Shown here: positions 9,687 through 21,840 of the stretch, one piece after another | Numbering within the stretch: the stretch's first letter is position 1 | Layout of the letters: each line of letters begins with the position of its first letter | Assembly (NCBI RefSeq): GCF_022808985.1 | Contig: NZ_JAKZFT010000002.1 | Location: 124,001 to 188,000 of the forward strand | DNA: 64,000 nucleotides | Direction of reading: 5' to 3' | Source: Geotalea sp. SG265 | Lineage (GTDB): Bacteria; Desulfobacterota; Desulfuromonadia; Geobacterales; Geobacteraceae | Made by a program: the position numbers and the translations under genes | Notes under the pieces: generated by a model | Told to the model about the DNA's origin: nothing | Databases searched by the model: none | What the model saw: only the letters and a program-made list of their open reading frames with translations

Positions 9687-10841
9687 ATGAAGAATCTTAC
9701 CATCCTCGGCTCCACCGGCTCAATCGGCGTCAGCACCCTGGAAATAGTTGCCGCCCATCCCGAAAAGTTCCGGGTTGTTGCACTTACCGCGGGAAAGAAC
9801 CTCGATCTTTTACTGCAACAGATCGCAGCCTTTTCCCCCCAGCTTGTTGCCGTAAAGAATGAGGCACTGGCGCTGAAGCTCCAGGAAATGCTCCCTGACA
9901 ACAGGACCGCCATTATGCACGGGGTGGCAGGAATGATTGCAGCGGCAACAGCACCGGATACCAACATGGTCGTCGCCGCTATCGTCGGGGCGGCCGGACT
10001 CGTGCCGACTGCTGCGGCCATCGAAGCCGGGAAAGACATCGCCCTTGCCAACAAGGAAACGCTCGTCACGGCGGGACGCCTGATCATGGACATGGTCAAG
10101 GCACGCGGTGTCAAGCTCTACCCGGTGGACAGCGAGCACAGCGCCGTTTTTCAGTCACTCCAGGGACACCGCAAGGAAGATGTACGGCGGATTATCCTCA
10201 CCGCGTCCGGCGGACCATTCCTCAATCTTTCCGCAGAAAAACTGGGGCAGGTCACGGTAACCGATGCTCTCAACCACCCCAACTGGAGCATGGGGCAGAA
10301 AATCACCATCGATTCCGCCTCCATGATGAACAAGGGGCTGGAAGTGATCGAGGCTCGCTGGCTGTTCGACATGCCCGCTGAAAAAATTGCGGTCAACATC
10401 CACCCCCAGAGCATCATCCATTCCATGGTAGAATATACTGACGGTTGTGTCATGGCCCAGTTGGGCACGCCTGATATGAAAGCGCCGATTGCCTATGCCC
10501 TCACCTATCCGGGCAGGGTGCCGACCGGCGTCAAGCCCTTGGATCTTACCTCGCTTTCCGGGCTCACATTTTTCCAGCCCGACAGCGTCCGTTTCCCTGC
10601 CCTGCAGCTGGCGTACCGGGCCATGGGGGACGGCGAAAGCATGCCCACCGTCATGAATGCCGCCAACGAAGTGGCCGTAGCAGCATTTCTATCAGGCAGA
10701 ATCAAATTCACCGATATTGCCCGGGCCATCGAAAAGGCCATGGATCTCCACGATCCCCGCACCCTCGACAGCATCGAGGATGTGCTCGACATCGATCAAT
10801 GGAGCCGCGAAAAGTGCTCGGAACTGCTTAAACATTTTTAG
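9687..10841 (+). CDS. dxr: 1-deoxy-D-xylulose-5-phosphate reductoisomerase
   Basis: Dxr turns DXP into methylerythritol phosphate with NADPH, the second step of the non-mevalonate isoprenoid route that feeds uppS. The 384-residue product starts with the NADPH-binding loop [13 protein letters not shown] and contains [11 protein letters not shown] near residue 115, the metal-binding VDSEHSA near residue 148 and the [12 protein letters not shown] segment near residue 211. The position between cdsA and rseP is the usual conserved cluster. Confidence 0.97.
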   Translation: MKNLTILGSTGSIGVSTLEIVAAHPEKFRVVALTAGKNLDLLLQQIAAFSPQLVAVKNEALALKLQEMLPDNRTAIMHGVAGMIAAATAPDTNMVVAAIVGAAGLVPTAAAIEAGKDIALANKETLVTAGRLIMDMVKARGVKLYPVDSEHSAVFQSLQGHRKEDVRRIILTASGGPFLNLSAEKLGQVTVTDALNHPNWSMGQKITIDSASMMNKGLEVIEARWLFDMPAEKIAVNIHPQSIIHSMVEYTDGCVMAQLGTPDMKAPIAYALTYPGRVPTGVKPLDLTSLSGLTFFQPDSVRFPALQLAYRAMGDGESMPTVMNAANEVAVAAFLSGRIKFTDIARAIEKAMDLHDPRTLDSIEDVLDIDQWSREKCSELLKHF

Positions 10842-10897
10842 TAATGCCCGGCCGGAAGCAGTAGACTTCACTCACCGCTATCGTACAGGGGAAGCGC

Positions 10898-11968
10898 ATG
10901 CAGAGCGTGATATCCGCCATCATCGCCCTTGGGGCTCTCATCTTCATCCATGAACTGGGGCATTTCATATTTGCCAAGTGGTTCGGTGTCGGGGTCGACA
11001 AATTTTCCCTCGGCTTCGGCCCTAAGCTGATCGGCAAGAAGGTCGGCGAAACAGAGTACCTCATTTCGGCATTCCCCCTGGGAGGCTATGTGAAAATGGT
11101 CGGCGAAGGGGAGGATGCCGAACTTGCCGATACGGACAAGGCGCGGTCCTTTGCCGGCAAGCCACCTCTGCAGCGGATCGTCATTGTCGCCGCCGGTCCG
11201 GTGTTCAATCTGTTCTTTGCCTATCTGATCTTCATCGTCGTTTACATGATCGGCGTTCCGGCAGCAACCACCCGTATCGGCGAGGTCGTCAAGGACAAAC
11301 CCGCTGCCCGCGCCGGAATTCAGCCCAAAGATCTGGTCACAGCCATTAACGGCAAGCTGGTCAACCGCTGGGAAGATCTTTCCGGCACCATTGTCGAAAG
11401 TAAGGGACAGCCGGTGGAATTGCAGGTGCAGAGAGGGAAAGAGACTCTCACCTTCCGGGTAACCCCCGAAAAACGGACGGCAAAGAATCTATTGGGTGAC
11501 GTGGTTACCACCCCCGTCCTGGGCATTGTTTCCGCAGGGGAAATCGTCATCGACCATTTCGGTCCCGTGGAGGCGTTCGTCAAGGGAAGTATCCAGACCT
11601 GGAATGTCATCGAAATAACCGTGCTCTCCCTGGTCAAACTGGTGGAACGGGCTATTCCCCTGGAAACCATCGGCGGGCCAATCATGATCGTCAAAATGGC
11701 CGGTCAGCAGGCCGCTGAAGGAAGTGTAAGCTTTCTCGCCTTCGTCGCACTGCTTTCCATAAACCTGGGGATTCTCAATCTGCTTCCCGTCCCGATTTTG
11801 GACGGCGGCCACCTTTTTTTCTACTTCTGGGAGCTCGTCTTCAGAAAGCCGATCAGCGCCAAAGCGCGCGAGATTGCCCAGCAGGTCGGTCTGGTCCTGT
11901 TGATCGGCTTAATGGTTCTGGCTTTCTATAACGACATTGCCCGGTATTTCATGGCGCAAAATCAGTGA
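10898..11968 (+). CDS. rseP: Site-2 (RIP) zinc metalloprotease RseP
   Basis: This M50 intramembrane protease cuts membrane-anchored substrates such as anti-sigma factors. The 356-residue product has the HELGH zinc motif at residues 18-22 in the first helix and the second motif LLPVPILDGGH near the C terminus supplying the third ligand. One PDZ domain is seen (about residues 125-205), with the usual RAGIQPKD motif; E. coli RseP has two, so this is the shorter form. It lies between dxr and tsaB in a co-directional run. Confidence 0.95.
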   Translation: MQSVISAIIALGALIFIHELGHFIFAKWFGVGVDKFSLGFGPKLIGKKVGETEYLISAFPLGGYVKMVGEGEDAELADTDKARSFAGKPPLQRIVIVAAGPVFNLFFAYLIFIVVYMIGVPAATTRIGEVVKDKPAARAGIQPKDLVTAINGKLVNRWEDLSGTIVESKGQPVELQVQRGKETLTFRVTPEKRTAKNLLGDVVTTPVLGIVSAGEIVIDHFGPVEAFVKGSIQTWNVIEITVLSLVKLVERAIPLETIGGPIMIVKMAGQQAAEGSVSFLAFVALLSINLGILNLLPVPILDGGHLFFYFWELVFRKPISAKAREIAQQVGLVLLIGLMVLAFYNDIARYFMAQNQ

Positions 11969-11987
11969 AGAACATCGGGAAAGCCCA

Positions 11988-12677
11988 GTGAAGCTTCTCA
12001 CCATCGATACCTCCACCAGCACCTGCAGCGTTGCCCTGACCCTGGATCGGCGCGTCGCAGGAGAATACCTGCTCCAACTCGACAGGACCCTCACCAACCG
12101 CCTGCTTTCCTGCATCGACACCCTGTTTAGAGACGCGGGCATGGAGGTCGGCGACGTCGACGGTTTTGCCGTGGCGCTGGGACCCGGCTCATTCACCGGC
12201 GTGCGTGTGGGAGTGGCCACTGTGAAAGGATTGGCCATGGCTGCGGGCAAGCCGGTGGTCGGCTTTTCCTCGCTCGCCATGCTGGCAGGAAATATTCCCT
12301 GGAGTTCCTTCCCGGTCTGTCCCCTTTTCGATGCCCGAAAAAACGAAGTCTACGCCGGTATCTATCGCTGCAGCAGTTTGCCGGAGCAGCTGGCTGCCGA
12401 TTGTGTCCTTCCTCCCGCCGAATTTCTGAAAACAGTACCCGGCCCAGCCGTGTTCGTCGGCGAAGGGGCAGAGAAATACCGCAACCTTATCACCACGGCC
12501 ATGGGAGCAGATGCCCTCTTCGCCCCCTGGCACGTGAACCAGCCACGCGCCTCTGCCGGGGCACTTCTGGCAGCAGAGCTGTTCGCCAAAGGCAAAATAA
12601 TCCCCCTTGCCGAACTCAATCCCACCTATATCAGGCCTTCCGAAGCTGAACTGGCCAAGCTCCAGGCTCGTCCCTGA
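11988..12677 (+). CDS. tsaB: tRNA t6A37 biosynthesis protein TsaB
   Basis: TsaB is the non-catalytic partner of TsaD in making threonylcarbamoyladenosine on ANN-decoding tRNAs. The product begins KLLTIDTSTSTCSVAL and contains the GPGSFTGVRVG loop near residue 66, diagnostic of the family; the C-terminal half is the reduced ASKHA domain. The start is set at GTG 11988 because relatives begin at this residue; an upstream ATG at 11937 lies within rseP. Length is then 229 residues. The 167 bases after it contain only a weak hairpin and the ilvD promoter. Confidence 0.93.
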   Translation: MKLLTIDTSTSTCSVALTLDRRVAGEYLLQLDRTLTNRLLSCIDTLFRDAGMEVGDVDGFAVALGPGSFTGVRVGVATVKGLAMAAGKPVVGFSSLAMLAGNIPWSSFPVCPLFDARKNEVYAGIYRCSSLPEQLAADCVLPPAEFLKTVPGPAVFVGEGAEKYRNLITTAMGADALFAPWHVNQPRASAGALLAAELFAKGKIIPLAELNPTYIRPSEAELAKLQARP

Positions 12678-12781
12678 CCATTTACACAGGTTTTTTGCCG
12701 AGGTAGCGGTCTCATGGCCCCCATCGGGCAAATGGGCCTCTTTCTACATTAAAACCTCGTTATAACGTTATTTTATTGGAG

Positions 12782-12810
12782 TTGACAGCTGCCGGATTAT
12801 GTATTATTTT
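12782..12810 (+). promoter_or_regulatory. Sigma70-type promoter for the ilv genes
   Basis: TTGACA at 12782-12787 and TATTTT at 12805-12810 with 17 bases between. This is a perfect -35 box and a fair -10 box, 35 bases upstream of the ilvD start. Confidence 0.65.
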
Positions 12811-12844
12811 CGAAATTCACTTTTCGTGCAGTCAGGGGTTTACC

Positions 12845-14506
12845 ATGCGTAGCGATATGATCAAGAAGGGGCTGGAGAGAACTCCGCACCGGGCGCTGCT
12901 CAAGGGGACCGGCGTCCCCCAGAGCCAGATGGAGAAGCCGTTCATCGGTGTTGCCACCAGTTTTACCGATCTCATCCCGGGCCATGTGGGCATGCGGGAT
13001 CTTGAACGATACATCGAGAAGGGCATTCACAGCGGCGGTGGTTATGCCTTTTTCTTCGGCATCCCGGGCGTCTGCGATGGCATCTCCATGGGACACAAGG
13101 GGATGCACTACAGCCTGCCGACCCGCGAACTAATCGCCGACATGGTTGAATCGGTGGCCGAGGCCCACCGCCTCGACGGGCTGGTCCTTCTGACCAACTG
13201 CGATAAGATCACCCCCGGCATGCTCATGGCTGCCGCGCGCCTGGACATTCCCTGTATCGTCATTACCGCCGGCCCCATGATGAGCGGCCGCGGCGAGAAG
13301 GGGCGCAAATACTCCTTTGTTACAGACACCTTTGAAGCCATGGCCCGTTACAAAGCCGGCGTTATCGACGCTAACGAGTTGCAGGTCTGCGAAGACAACG
13401 CCTGCCCCGGCATGGGCTCCTGCCAGGGGCTCTTCACCGCCAACACCATGGCCATTCTCACGGAGACACTGGGAATGAGTCTTCCCCGCTGCGGTACCGC
13501 CCTGGCGGTATCGGCACTGAAACGGCGCATCGCCTTCGCCTCGGGAGAGCGTGTCGTCGATCTGGTAAAAAATAACATCACCCCCCGCAGCATCCTCACC
13601 CGTGCGGCATTTGAAAACGCCATCCGCGTCGATCTGGCGCTTGGGGGATCTTCCAATACGGTACTCCATCTTCTGGCTATTGCCCACGAGGCAGGGGTCG
13701 AGCTCCCCCTGGAGACCTTCGATCTCCTCGCCAAGGAAACGCCTCAACTGGCCTCAATGAATCCTGCCGGTGAGCATTTCATGGAAGACCTGGATGCAGC
13801 TGGCGGTGTCGCCGGCGTGCTCATGCAGCTGGGAGAGAAAATCAAGGATAATCCCACAGTGATGGGGCTGACTAGCAAGCAGCTCGCAGCAAGCATTGCC
13901 AATGTGGATGAAACTGTGATTCGTCCTTTGAGCAATCCGGTGAAGAAAGAAGGGGGTATCGCTATCCTTTCCGGCAACATCGCCCCCAAGGGTGCGGTGG
14001 TCAAGCAGTCGGGGGTCTCGGCGGCAATGATGCAGTTCACCGGCACCGCCCGCTGTTTCGACTCGGAGGAGGCGGCCATGGCCGCCATCATGGGAGGGAA
14101 GATAGTGGCGGGCGACTGTGTCGTCATCCGCTATGAAGGCCCCAAGGGGGGACCGGGGATGCGGGAGATGCTCGCCCCCACCGCCGCCATCATGGGGCTG
14201 GGCCTGGGGGATTCCGTCGCCCTCATTACCGACGGCCGCTTTTCCGGCGGCACCCGTGGTCCCTGTATCGGCCATATTTCCCCGGAAGCTGCAGAAGGGG
14301 GCCCCATCGCCCTGGTGGAAGAAGGGGACCGGATCGAGCTGGATATTCCCAATCGCCGCCTGCAGCTCCTGGTCGATGACGAGACCCTGGCAAAGCGCCG
14401 CAGTGCCTGGCAGGCCCCGCTACCGAAAATCCGCACCGGCTGGCTGGCCCGCTATGCCAAGGTCGTCACCTCTGCCAATACCGGCGCGGTTACCTCCGCA
14501 GATTAA
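12845..14506 (+). CDS. ilvD: Dihydroxy-acid dehydratase
   Basis: IlvD dehydrates dihydroxy-isovalerate and dihydroxy-methylvalerate to the keto acids for valine, leucine and isoleucine; it is an iron-sulfur enzyme. The 553-residue product has the cluster cysteines in [11 protein letters not shown] near residue 117 and in [12 protein letters not shown] near residue 190, and the C-terminal [20 protein letters not shown] signature. The start at 12845 (MRSDMIKKG) matches the family; an upstream start at 12776 would put the promoter inside the gene. It leads the order ilvD-ilvB-ilvN-ilvC. Confidence 0.97.
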   Translation: MRSDMIKKGLERTPHRALLKGTGVPQSQMEKPFIGVATSFTDLIPGHVGMRDLERYIEKGIHSGGGYAFFFGIPGVCDGISMGHKGMHYSLPTRELIADMVESVAEAHRLDGLVLLTNCDKITPGMLMAAARLDIPCIVITAGPMMSGRGEKGRKYSFVTDTFEAMARYKAGVIDANELQVCEDNACPGMGSCQGLFTANTMAILTETLGMSLPRCGTALAVSALKRRIAFASGERVVDLVKNNITPRSILTRAAFENAIRVDLALGGSSNTVLHLLAIAHEAGVELPLETFDLLAKETPQLASMNPAGEHFMEDLDAAGGVAGVLMQLGEKIKDNPTVMGLTSKQLAASIANVDETVIRPLSNPVKKEGGIAILSGNIAPKGAVVKQSGVSAAMMQFTGTARCFDSEEAAMAAIMGGKIVAGDCVVIRYEGPKGGPGMREMLAPTAAIMGLGLGDSVALITDGRFSGGTRGPCIGHISPEAAEGGPIALVEEGDRIELDIPNRRLQLLVDDETLAKRRSAWQAPLPKIRTGWLARYAKVVTSANTGAVTSAD

Positions 14507-14586
14507 CCGCAACCATAACTCGGCACAATGCAGCATAGAGCTCGTAATTCCGCATATCCGGTCTTACAGCGGCAGGAGATTTTATC

Positions 14587-16287
14587 ATGAAAATGAACGG
14601 GGCAAGAATTCTTCTCGAATGTCTGAAGCTTGAAGGGGTCGATACTGTCTTCGGCTATCCGGGCGGAACGGTCATCAATCTTTATGACGAGATTTTTTCC
14701 TTCAAGGATATCCGCCATATCCTGCCCCGCCATGAGCAGGCCGGTGTCCATGCCGCCGACGGCTATGCCCGGGCAACGGGCAAGGTCGGCGTAGCCATTG
14801 CCACCTCCGGCCCCGGCGCCACCAACACCATCACTGGCATCGCCACTGCCTATATGGACTCCATTCCCATGGTCATCATTACCGGCCAGGTGCCAACCGG
14901 GCTGATCGGCAATGATGCATTCCAGGAAGCGGATATCATCGGCATCACTCGCCCCTGCACAAAGCATAATTTTCTCGTCAAGGATGTGAACGACCTGGCT
15001 ACAATCGTCAAAAAAGCCTTCTACATAGCCAGGACCGGACGTCCAGGGCCGGTGCTCATCGACCTGCCCAAGGACGTGCAGATAGCAACCGCTGAATTTA
15101 AATACCCGGATTCTGTTGATATCCGCGGCTACAAGCCCACTGTCGGCGGCCACCCAAAGCAGGTGGAGAAGGCAGTTTCACTGCTTCTGGAAGCAAAAAA
15201 GCCGGTTATCTACGTTGGCGGCGGGGTCATTCTGGGGAATGCCGCCGATGAACTTACCAAGCTTGCCCTGCTGCTCAATGCCCCCGTCACCACCACCCTG
15301 ATGGGTCTGGGCTCGTTTCCCGAAGAAAACCCCCTCTCTCTGGGACTGCTCGGCATGCATGGCACCTACTACGCCAATATGGCCGTTTCCAATTGCGATC
15401 TGCTGATCGCCGTCGGCGCCCGCTTCGATGACCGCGTTACCGGCAAGATTGCCTCGTTTGCGCCCCACGCCCAGATCATTCATATCGACGTGGATCCGAC
15501 CTCCATCAAGAAAAACGTCCGAGTCGACCTGCCCATTGTCGGTGACGTCAAGGACGTGCTCAAACAGATGTTGAAGGTCCTTTCCGGGCAGGCAGAAAAG
15601 GCTGCAGCCTTTCACAAGGGGATTGTACCCTGGTTACAGGAAATAGAGGCATGGAAAGCCAAGCATCCCATGACCTATAAGGGCAGCGCCTCCGTAATAA
15701 AGCCCCAGCTGGTCATCCAGAAACTGCGGGAATTGAGCAAACCGGACGCCATCGTCTCCACAGACGTGGGGCAGCACCAGATGTGGACGGCCCAGTTCTT
15801 CAAGTTCAGCCGGCCAAGAACACTGCTGTCTTCAGGTGGCCTCGGCACCATGGGCTTCGGCCTCCCTGCTGCCATGGGTGCCCAGGCAGCATTCCCCAAA
15901 CGGCAGGTGATCGTTGTCTGCGGCGACGGCGGCTTTCAGATGAACATGCAGGAGCTGGCAACCCTGGTCCAGAACCGCCTTCCCGTCAAGATATGCATTT
16001 TGAACAATAACTTTCTCGGCATGGTCCGTCAGTGGCAGGAACTGTTCTTCGACAAACGCTATTCACAAACCTGCATGGAGCTGCCCATCGACTTTATCAA
16101 GCTGGCCGACGCCTTTGGCGCCAAGGGTTTCCGGGCAACCAAGCCTGAAGAAGTCGAAGAGGTAATCAAAAAAGGATTCGCTGCTCCAGGGCCGGTCATC
16201 ATGGAGTTCAAGGTCGCCAGGGAAGAAAAGGTCCTTCCCATGGTTCCCGCCGGAGCATCCCTGACGGAGATGGTGCTGGCATCCTGA
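14587..16287 (+). CDS. ilvB: Acetolactate synthase large subunit
   Basis: This thiamine-diphosphate enzyme condenses pyruvate with pyruvate or 2-oxobutyrate, the first common step of branched-chain amino acid synthesis. The 566-residue product has the N-terminal [13 protein letters not shown] and [18 protein letters not shown] motifs (catalytic Glu), a central FAD-binding domain, and the C-terminal cofactor motif beginning at [12 protein letters not shown] and ending at NNN. AGGAG precedes the ATG by eight bases. ilvN follows after 65 bases. Confidence 0.97.
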   Translation: MKMNGARILLECLKLEGVDTVFGYPGGTVINLYDEIFSFKDIRHILPRHEQAGVHAADGYARATGKVGVAIATSGPGATNTITGIATAYMDSIPMVIITGQVPTGLIGNDAFQEADIIGITRPCTKHNFLVKDVNDLATIVKKAFYIARTGRPGPVLIDLPKDVQIATAEFKYPDSVDIRGYKPTVGGHPKQVEKAVSLLLEAKKPVIYVGGGVILGNAADELTKLALLLNAPVTTTLMGLGSFPEENPLSLGLLGMHGTYYANMAVSNCDLLIAVGARFDDRVTGKIASFAPHAQIIHIDVDPTSIKKNVRVDLPIVGDVKDVLKQMLKVLSGQAEKAAAFHKGIVPWLQEIEAWKAKHPMTYKGSASVIKPQLVIQKLRELSKPDAIVSTDVGQHQMWTAQFFKFSRPRTLLSSGGLGTMGFGLPAAMGAQAAFPKRQVIVVCGDGGFQMNMQELATLVQNRLPVKICILNNNFLGMVRQWQELFFDKRYSQTCMELPIDFIKLADAFGAKGFRATKPEEVEEVIKKGFAAPGPVIMEFKVAREEKVLPMVPAGASLTEMVLAS

Positions 16288-16352
16288 TCGGACGGGTCAC
16301 TGCTCCATGATGGGCAAAATGGTCGCCCCTGAACGTAAGCGGAGGGATATAC

Positions 16353-16844
16353 ATGAAACACACAATATCAGTGCTGGTGGAAAACGAATTTGGCGTGCTT
16401 TCCCGTGTTGTCGGTCTTTTCTCCGGCCGCGGCTTCAATATTGATTCCCTTTCGGTCGCTCCCACCAATGACGAAAAAATGTCCCGCATGACCATCGTCA
16501 CCCGTGGTGACGAGCAGATCCTGGAGCAGATCTGCAAGCAGCTCAACAAGCTGATTGACGTCATCAAGGTCATCGATTTCAACGAAGGGAATGCCATAGA
16601 CCGTGAAATGGCGCTGATCAAGGTGACCGCTGAAGACGGGAACCGCGCCGAGGTATTGCGGATAGTGGATATTTTTCGGGCCAAGATCATCGACGTCACC
16701 ACTAAGTCTTACACAATCGAAGCAACGGGTGCACCACATAAGATCGACGCCATTCTGGAGCTGCTCCGCCCCCTCGGGCTCAAGGAACTGGTCAGGACGG
16801 GAGCGGTGGCCATAGGAAGAGGCGCCAAAGGGTGGAAAGGGTAA
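16353..16844 (+). CDS. ilvN: Acetolactate synthase small (regulatory) subunit
   Basis: The 163-residue product has an N-terminal ACT domain (about 1-77) with HTISVLVENEFGVLSRVVGLFSGRGFNI split over the first 30 residues, and the usual C-terminal half that activates the large subunit. The ACT domain binds valine and confers feedback inhibition in known members. It is the long, 160-residue form (also called IlvH). The 162 bases to ilvC contain a palindromic repeat described separately. Confidence 0.96.
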   Translation: MKHTISVLVENEFGVLSRVVGLFSGRGFNIDSLSVAPTNDEKMSRMTIVTRGDEQILEQICKQLNKLIDVIKVIDFNEGNAIDREMALIKVTAEDGNRAEVLRIVDIFRAKIIDVTTKSYTIEATGAPHKIDAILELLRPLGLKELVRTGAVAIGRGAKGWKG

Positions 16845-16865
16845 AAAGGAGCGCGGCTTTTCCAC

Positions 16866-16941
16866 AAGGTCGGCGTTGGCCGTCGGAATCCCTTGTGCGG
16901 CGTAGCGCTGCTACACCTCCGCGCGATTCCTAGTCCGCCTT
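16866..16941. repeat. Palindromic intergenic repeat between ilvN and ilvC
   Basis: About 76 bases form an imperfect inverted repeat: AAGGTCGG at the left end against CCGCCTT at the right, GGAATC against GATTCC, and a central GTAGC/GCTAC hairpin. Its core, TTGTGCGGCGTA then a loop then TACACCTCCGC, is almost the same as that of the element at 29145-29262, so both belong to one dispersed family. It carries no coding potential. Confidence 0.75.
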
Positions 16942-16949
16942 GACCTTGA

Positions 16950-18017
<1,068 letters not shown>

Positions 18018-18037
18018 TACATTCTTTAGTCGCACCG

Positions 18038-18094
18038 GAGGCCGGACTCGAGCATCGACACCCGCTATTGTCGATTGCCCGGACCGGCCTCTTT
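18038..18094 (+). terminator. Long hairpin after ilvC, probable terminator
   Basis: Outer arms GAGGCCGG (18038-18045) and CCGGCCTC (18084-18091) enclose a second stem, ATCGACA / TGTCGAT (18054-18060 / 18069-18075). Only a short TTT follows, so termination may be partial. It separates the ilv genes from psd-pssA. Confidence 0.55.
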
Positions 18095-18121
18095 CACGTT
18101 AAGCTCGTACAAGGATAGGTA

Positions 18122-18763
18122 ATGCGTAATAGAAATGTTCCCTTCGCCATGGAAGGGCTCCCCTTCATTGCGGGAGCGGCTCTGATCACAGCGGTTTTAT
18201 TCCTCGTCGGCTGGAAAGCCGTCGCCGTTTTCTTCCTGGTTGTCACCCTCTTCATCGCCTTCTTCTTCCGCAACCCTAAACGGATTACTCCCGAAAATGA
18301 AAAGGCTGTGGTCGCTCCTGCCGACGGTGTCGTCATTTATCTGGGCAACGCCCGGGAACCGCACCTCGACCGGGAGATGCTGAAAATCAGCATCTTCATG
18401 TCCGTTTTCAACGTGCACATCAACCGCGTCCCCATATCGGCCAAAGTTGTCGATCAGTTTTACCGGCCGGGGAAATTCCTTGACGTCCGCCACGAGCGGG
18501 CTACTTTTGAAAATGAGCAGCAAGGGTTGGTTCTGGAGACGGCCGGCGGCGCCCAGCTAGTCGTCGTCCAGGTTGCCGGCTTGATCGCCCGGCGTATCGT
18601 CTGTTATCCCGTCATCGGCACAATACTGAAGAGAGGCGAGCGCTACGGACTGATCCGCTTCGGCTCTCGGCTGGACGTCTATCTTCCCCCCGGAACCGAA
18701 CTGCAGGTAAAAATGGGAGATAAGACCGTAGCCGGCGAAACCGTTCTGGGGGTATTGGCATGA
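18122..18763 (+). CDS. psd: Phosphatidylserine decarboxylase (short form) proenzyme
   Basis: Psd makes phosphatidylethanolamine from phosphatidylserine. The 213-residue product is the short, archaeal-like form: two N-terminal hydrophobic segments (residues 15-60), a core with MSVFNVHINRVP, and the self-cleavage site Gly-Ser in RFGSRLDVYLPPG near residue 180, where Ser becomes the pyruvoyl group. It overlaps pssA by 4 bases (ATGA), so synthesis and decarboxylation of phosphatidylserine are coupled. Confidence 0.95.
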   Translation: MRNRNVPFAMEGLPFIAGAALITAVLFLVGWKAVAVFFLVVTLFIAFFFRNPKRITPENEKAVVAPADGVVIYLGNAREPHLDREMLKISIFMSVFNVHINRVPISAKVVDQFYRPGKFLDVRHERATFENEQQGLVLETAGGAQLVVVQVAGLIARRIVCYPVIGTILKRGERYGLIRFGSRLDVYLPPGTELQVKMGDKTVAGETVLGVLA

Positions 18764-19551
18764 GCAACGAAAAGCTGGATGTGGCAGGGGGGATGCGCAA
18801 AGGGATCTACATCCTGCCTAACCTCTTCACCGCCGGCAGTCTCTTTGCCGGCTTCTACTGCATGGTTTCCACCCTCAATTACGACTATAAAACCGCCGCC
18901 CTCTGGATCCTGGCCTCGTCCATTTTCGACGGGCTCGACGGCAAAGTGGCACGGCTCACCGGCACAGCCAGCAAGTTCGGCGTTGAGTTCGACTCCCTGG
19001 CCGATCTCGTTTCCTTCGGCGCCGCCCCAGGTTTGCTCATGTACGCCTGGGCGCTGAAACCCTTCGGCCGCATCGGCTGGCTGGCGGCATTCCTTTTCGT
19101 TGCCTGCGCAGCCCTGCGTCTGGCCCGATTCAACGTCCAGGTGGAAACGGTGGAAAGCAAGCGATTCGTCGGCCTGCCGACACCGGCGGCCGCCAGCATG
19201 GTCTCTGCGACCGTACTTCTTTTCTACCATTTCGGCTGGCCCAGTTCGTTTAAAAAGCTGGCCATCCTCCTCCTGATCTACTTTCTGGCCCTGCTCATGG
19301 TTTCCAACGTCCGCTACTATTCCTTCAAGGACCCGGAACTGATCAAACGCCAGCCGTTCGCCTTCCTGGTCATGGCAGTCATCCTGCTGATCGTCATTGC
19401 TGCAGAGCCAGTGATCATGCTCTTTGTCATTTTCTGCGGCTATATGCTCTCGGGACCGCTCGGCTATGTGCTGACGCTGCCGCGCAGAATCCGGCTCAAG
19501 CGGGCCATGCACAAGGGGCATGCGGAATTGCGGCCGAAGAAGGGAAACTGA
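18760..19551 (+). CDS. pssA: CDP-diacylglycerol-serine O-phosphatidyltransferase
   Basis: PssA transfers serine onto CDP-diacylglycerol to give phosphatidylserine. The 263-residue membrane protein contains the CDP-alcohol phosphotransferase signature, with DGLDGKVAR near residue 51 and the trailing G-x3-D-x3-D around EFDSLAD, followed by several hydrophobic helices. It uses CDP-diacylglycerol made by CdsA and feeds Psd encoded just upstream. Confidence 0.95.
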   Translation: MSNEKLDVAGGMRKGIYILPNLFTAGSLFAGFYCMVSTLNYDYKTAALWILASSIFDGLDGKVARLTGTASKFGVEFDSLADLVSFGAAPGLLMYAWALKPFGRIGWLAAFLFVACAALRLARFNVQVETVESKRFVGLPTPAAASMVSATVLLFYHFGWPSSFKKLAILLLIYFLALLMVSNVRYYSFKDPELIKRQPFAFLVMAVILLIVIAAEPVIMLFVIFCGYMLSGPLGYVLTLPRRIRLKRAMHKGHAELRPKKGN

Positions 19552-19627
19552 GCCCGATAGGAAATCCATCTATATTTATTTAAATCAAACTTAGTTTATA
19601 ATCGCAAAACTTATGGAATTAATTGAG

Positions 19628-19655
19628 AAATCCCTTGACAGACTTGAAGGGATTT
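19628..19655 (+). terminator. Inverted repeat overlapping the leuA promoter, possible terminator of psd-pssA
   Basis: AAATCCCTT at 19628-19636 and AAGGGATTT at 19647-19655 are perfect nine-base arms with a ten-base loop, followed by a T-rich stretch. The hairpin contains the TTGACA box of the downstream promoter. It may end the upstream operon, or be an operator. Confidence 0.45.
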
Positions 19656-19664
19656 TCTTATTAT
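19635..19664 (+). promoter_or_regulatory. Sigma70-type promoter for the T-box leader and leuA
   Basis: TTGACA (19635-19640) and TATTAT (19659-19664), 18 bases apart. The predicted transcript starts near 19671 and would begin just ahead of the T-box stem I. Confidence 0.75.
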
Positions 19665-19684
19665 CTGGATACATTTTCAAAAAG

Positions 19685-19942
19685 GCTGTGATGAGGAGTA
19701 GTAGTCGTTCAGTCACCTCAGAGAGAGCTGACGGTCGGTGCAAGTCAGCAGGTGGCAGCGGTGAACTCGCCTTTGAGCCTCTCCCGTGAAAAGGAATCAC
19801 TCCCGATTCCTGTGTAATTGGAGACGTCGCCCGCGTCAAGGGCTGAATAAGGTCCCTCAGTCGGTACAACCGATTGGGGACGAATGAGGGTGGTACCGCG
19901 GAGTTAAAACCTTCGCCCCTTGTCGGGGCGGAGGTTTTTTTG
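19685..19942 (+). promoter_or_regulatory. T-box leader, probable leucine specifier, controlling leuA
   Basis: The leader has the T-box parts in order. Stem I with the GAGTAGTA and AGAGAG elements and the apical GGTCGGTGCAAG starts near 19690. A specifier region with GAACTCG lies near 19770 (CTC, leucine). The 14-base antiterminator core AGGGTGGTACCGCG is at 19888-19901. A strong terminator follows, with near-perfect arms ACCTTCGCCCC / GGGGCGGAGGT and seven Ts (about 19909-19942). Uncharged tRNA-Leu should stabilise the antiterminator and turn on leuA. The base after UGG in the bulge is U, which pairs with the A discriminator of tRNA-Leu. Leucine T-boxes before leuA are known in delta-proteobacteria. 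This leader fills most of the 460-base gap before leuA. Confidence 0.93.
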
Positions 19943-20011
19943 TTTCAGTTGCTCGCATTTAGGAAATCCTGTGGAATAATAGGATCGCCAAAATAAAAGG
20001 AGGGGAAACCC

Positions 20012-21559
<1,548 letters not shown>

Positions 21560-21583
21560 TTCCCAATACCCCCCCCTGCACCC

Positions 21584-21625
21584 AAAAGAGCCCCCTCTCC
21601 CGCCGGAGGAGGGGCTCTTTTGTTT
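21584..21625 (+). terminator. Rho-independent terminator of leuA
   Basis: Arms AAAAGAGCCCC and GGGGCTCTTTT are perfectly complementary around a GC-rich, partly paired centre and run into a T-rich tail (TGTTTTTG). An eight-C run lies just upstream. Confidence 0.85.
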
Positions 21626-21840
21626 TTGTCCGACAAAGTTCCACTGACCATCCGCACCCGCTATTAAAGATGCATCAAGCAACAGGGCCTGGAAACCGAT
21701 ATGCAATGAAAGAGATAACAAGAATACTTGGATCGCCACATCTCGCCGGACGAGTCACCACCGATTTTTAGCCATTGCTTTTTGCGACCGTCTGAAATAT
21801 CGTGGAGAGGCTTTGTTCATGCGCTACAACGGAGGTTACA

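Noticed and set aside
12713-12745. Terminator between tsaB and ilvD
   Set aside because: The GGCCC / GGGCC stem is only five pairs with a 13-base loop, and no good T-run follows.
21631-21840. Possible cyclic-di-GMP or cGAMP riboswitch before the secreted-protein operon
   Set aside because: The conserved GACGCAAAG-type core and the GNRA-tetraloop receptor are not present; only scattered similar bases were seen.
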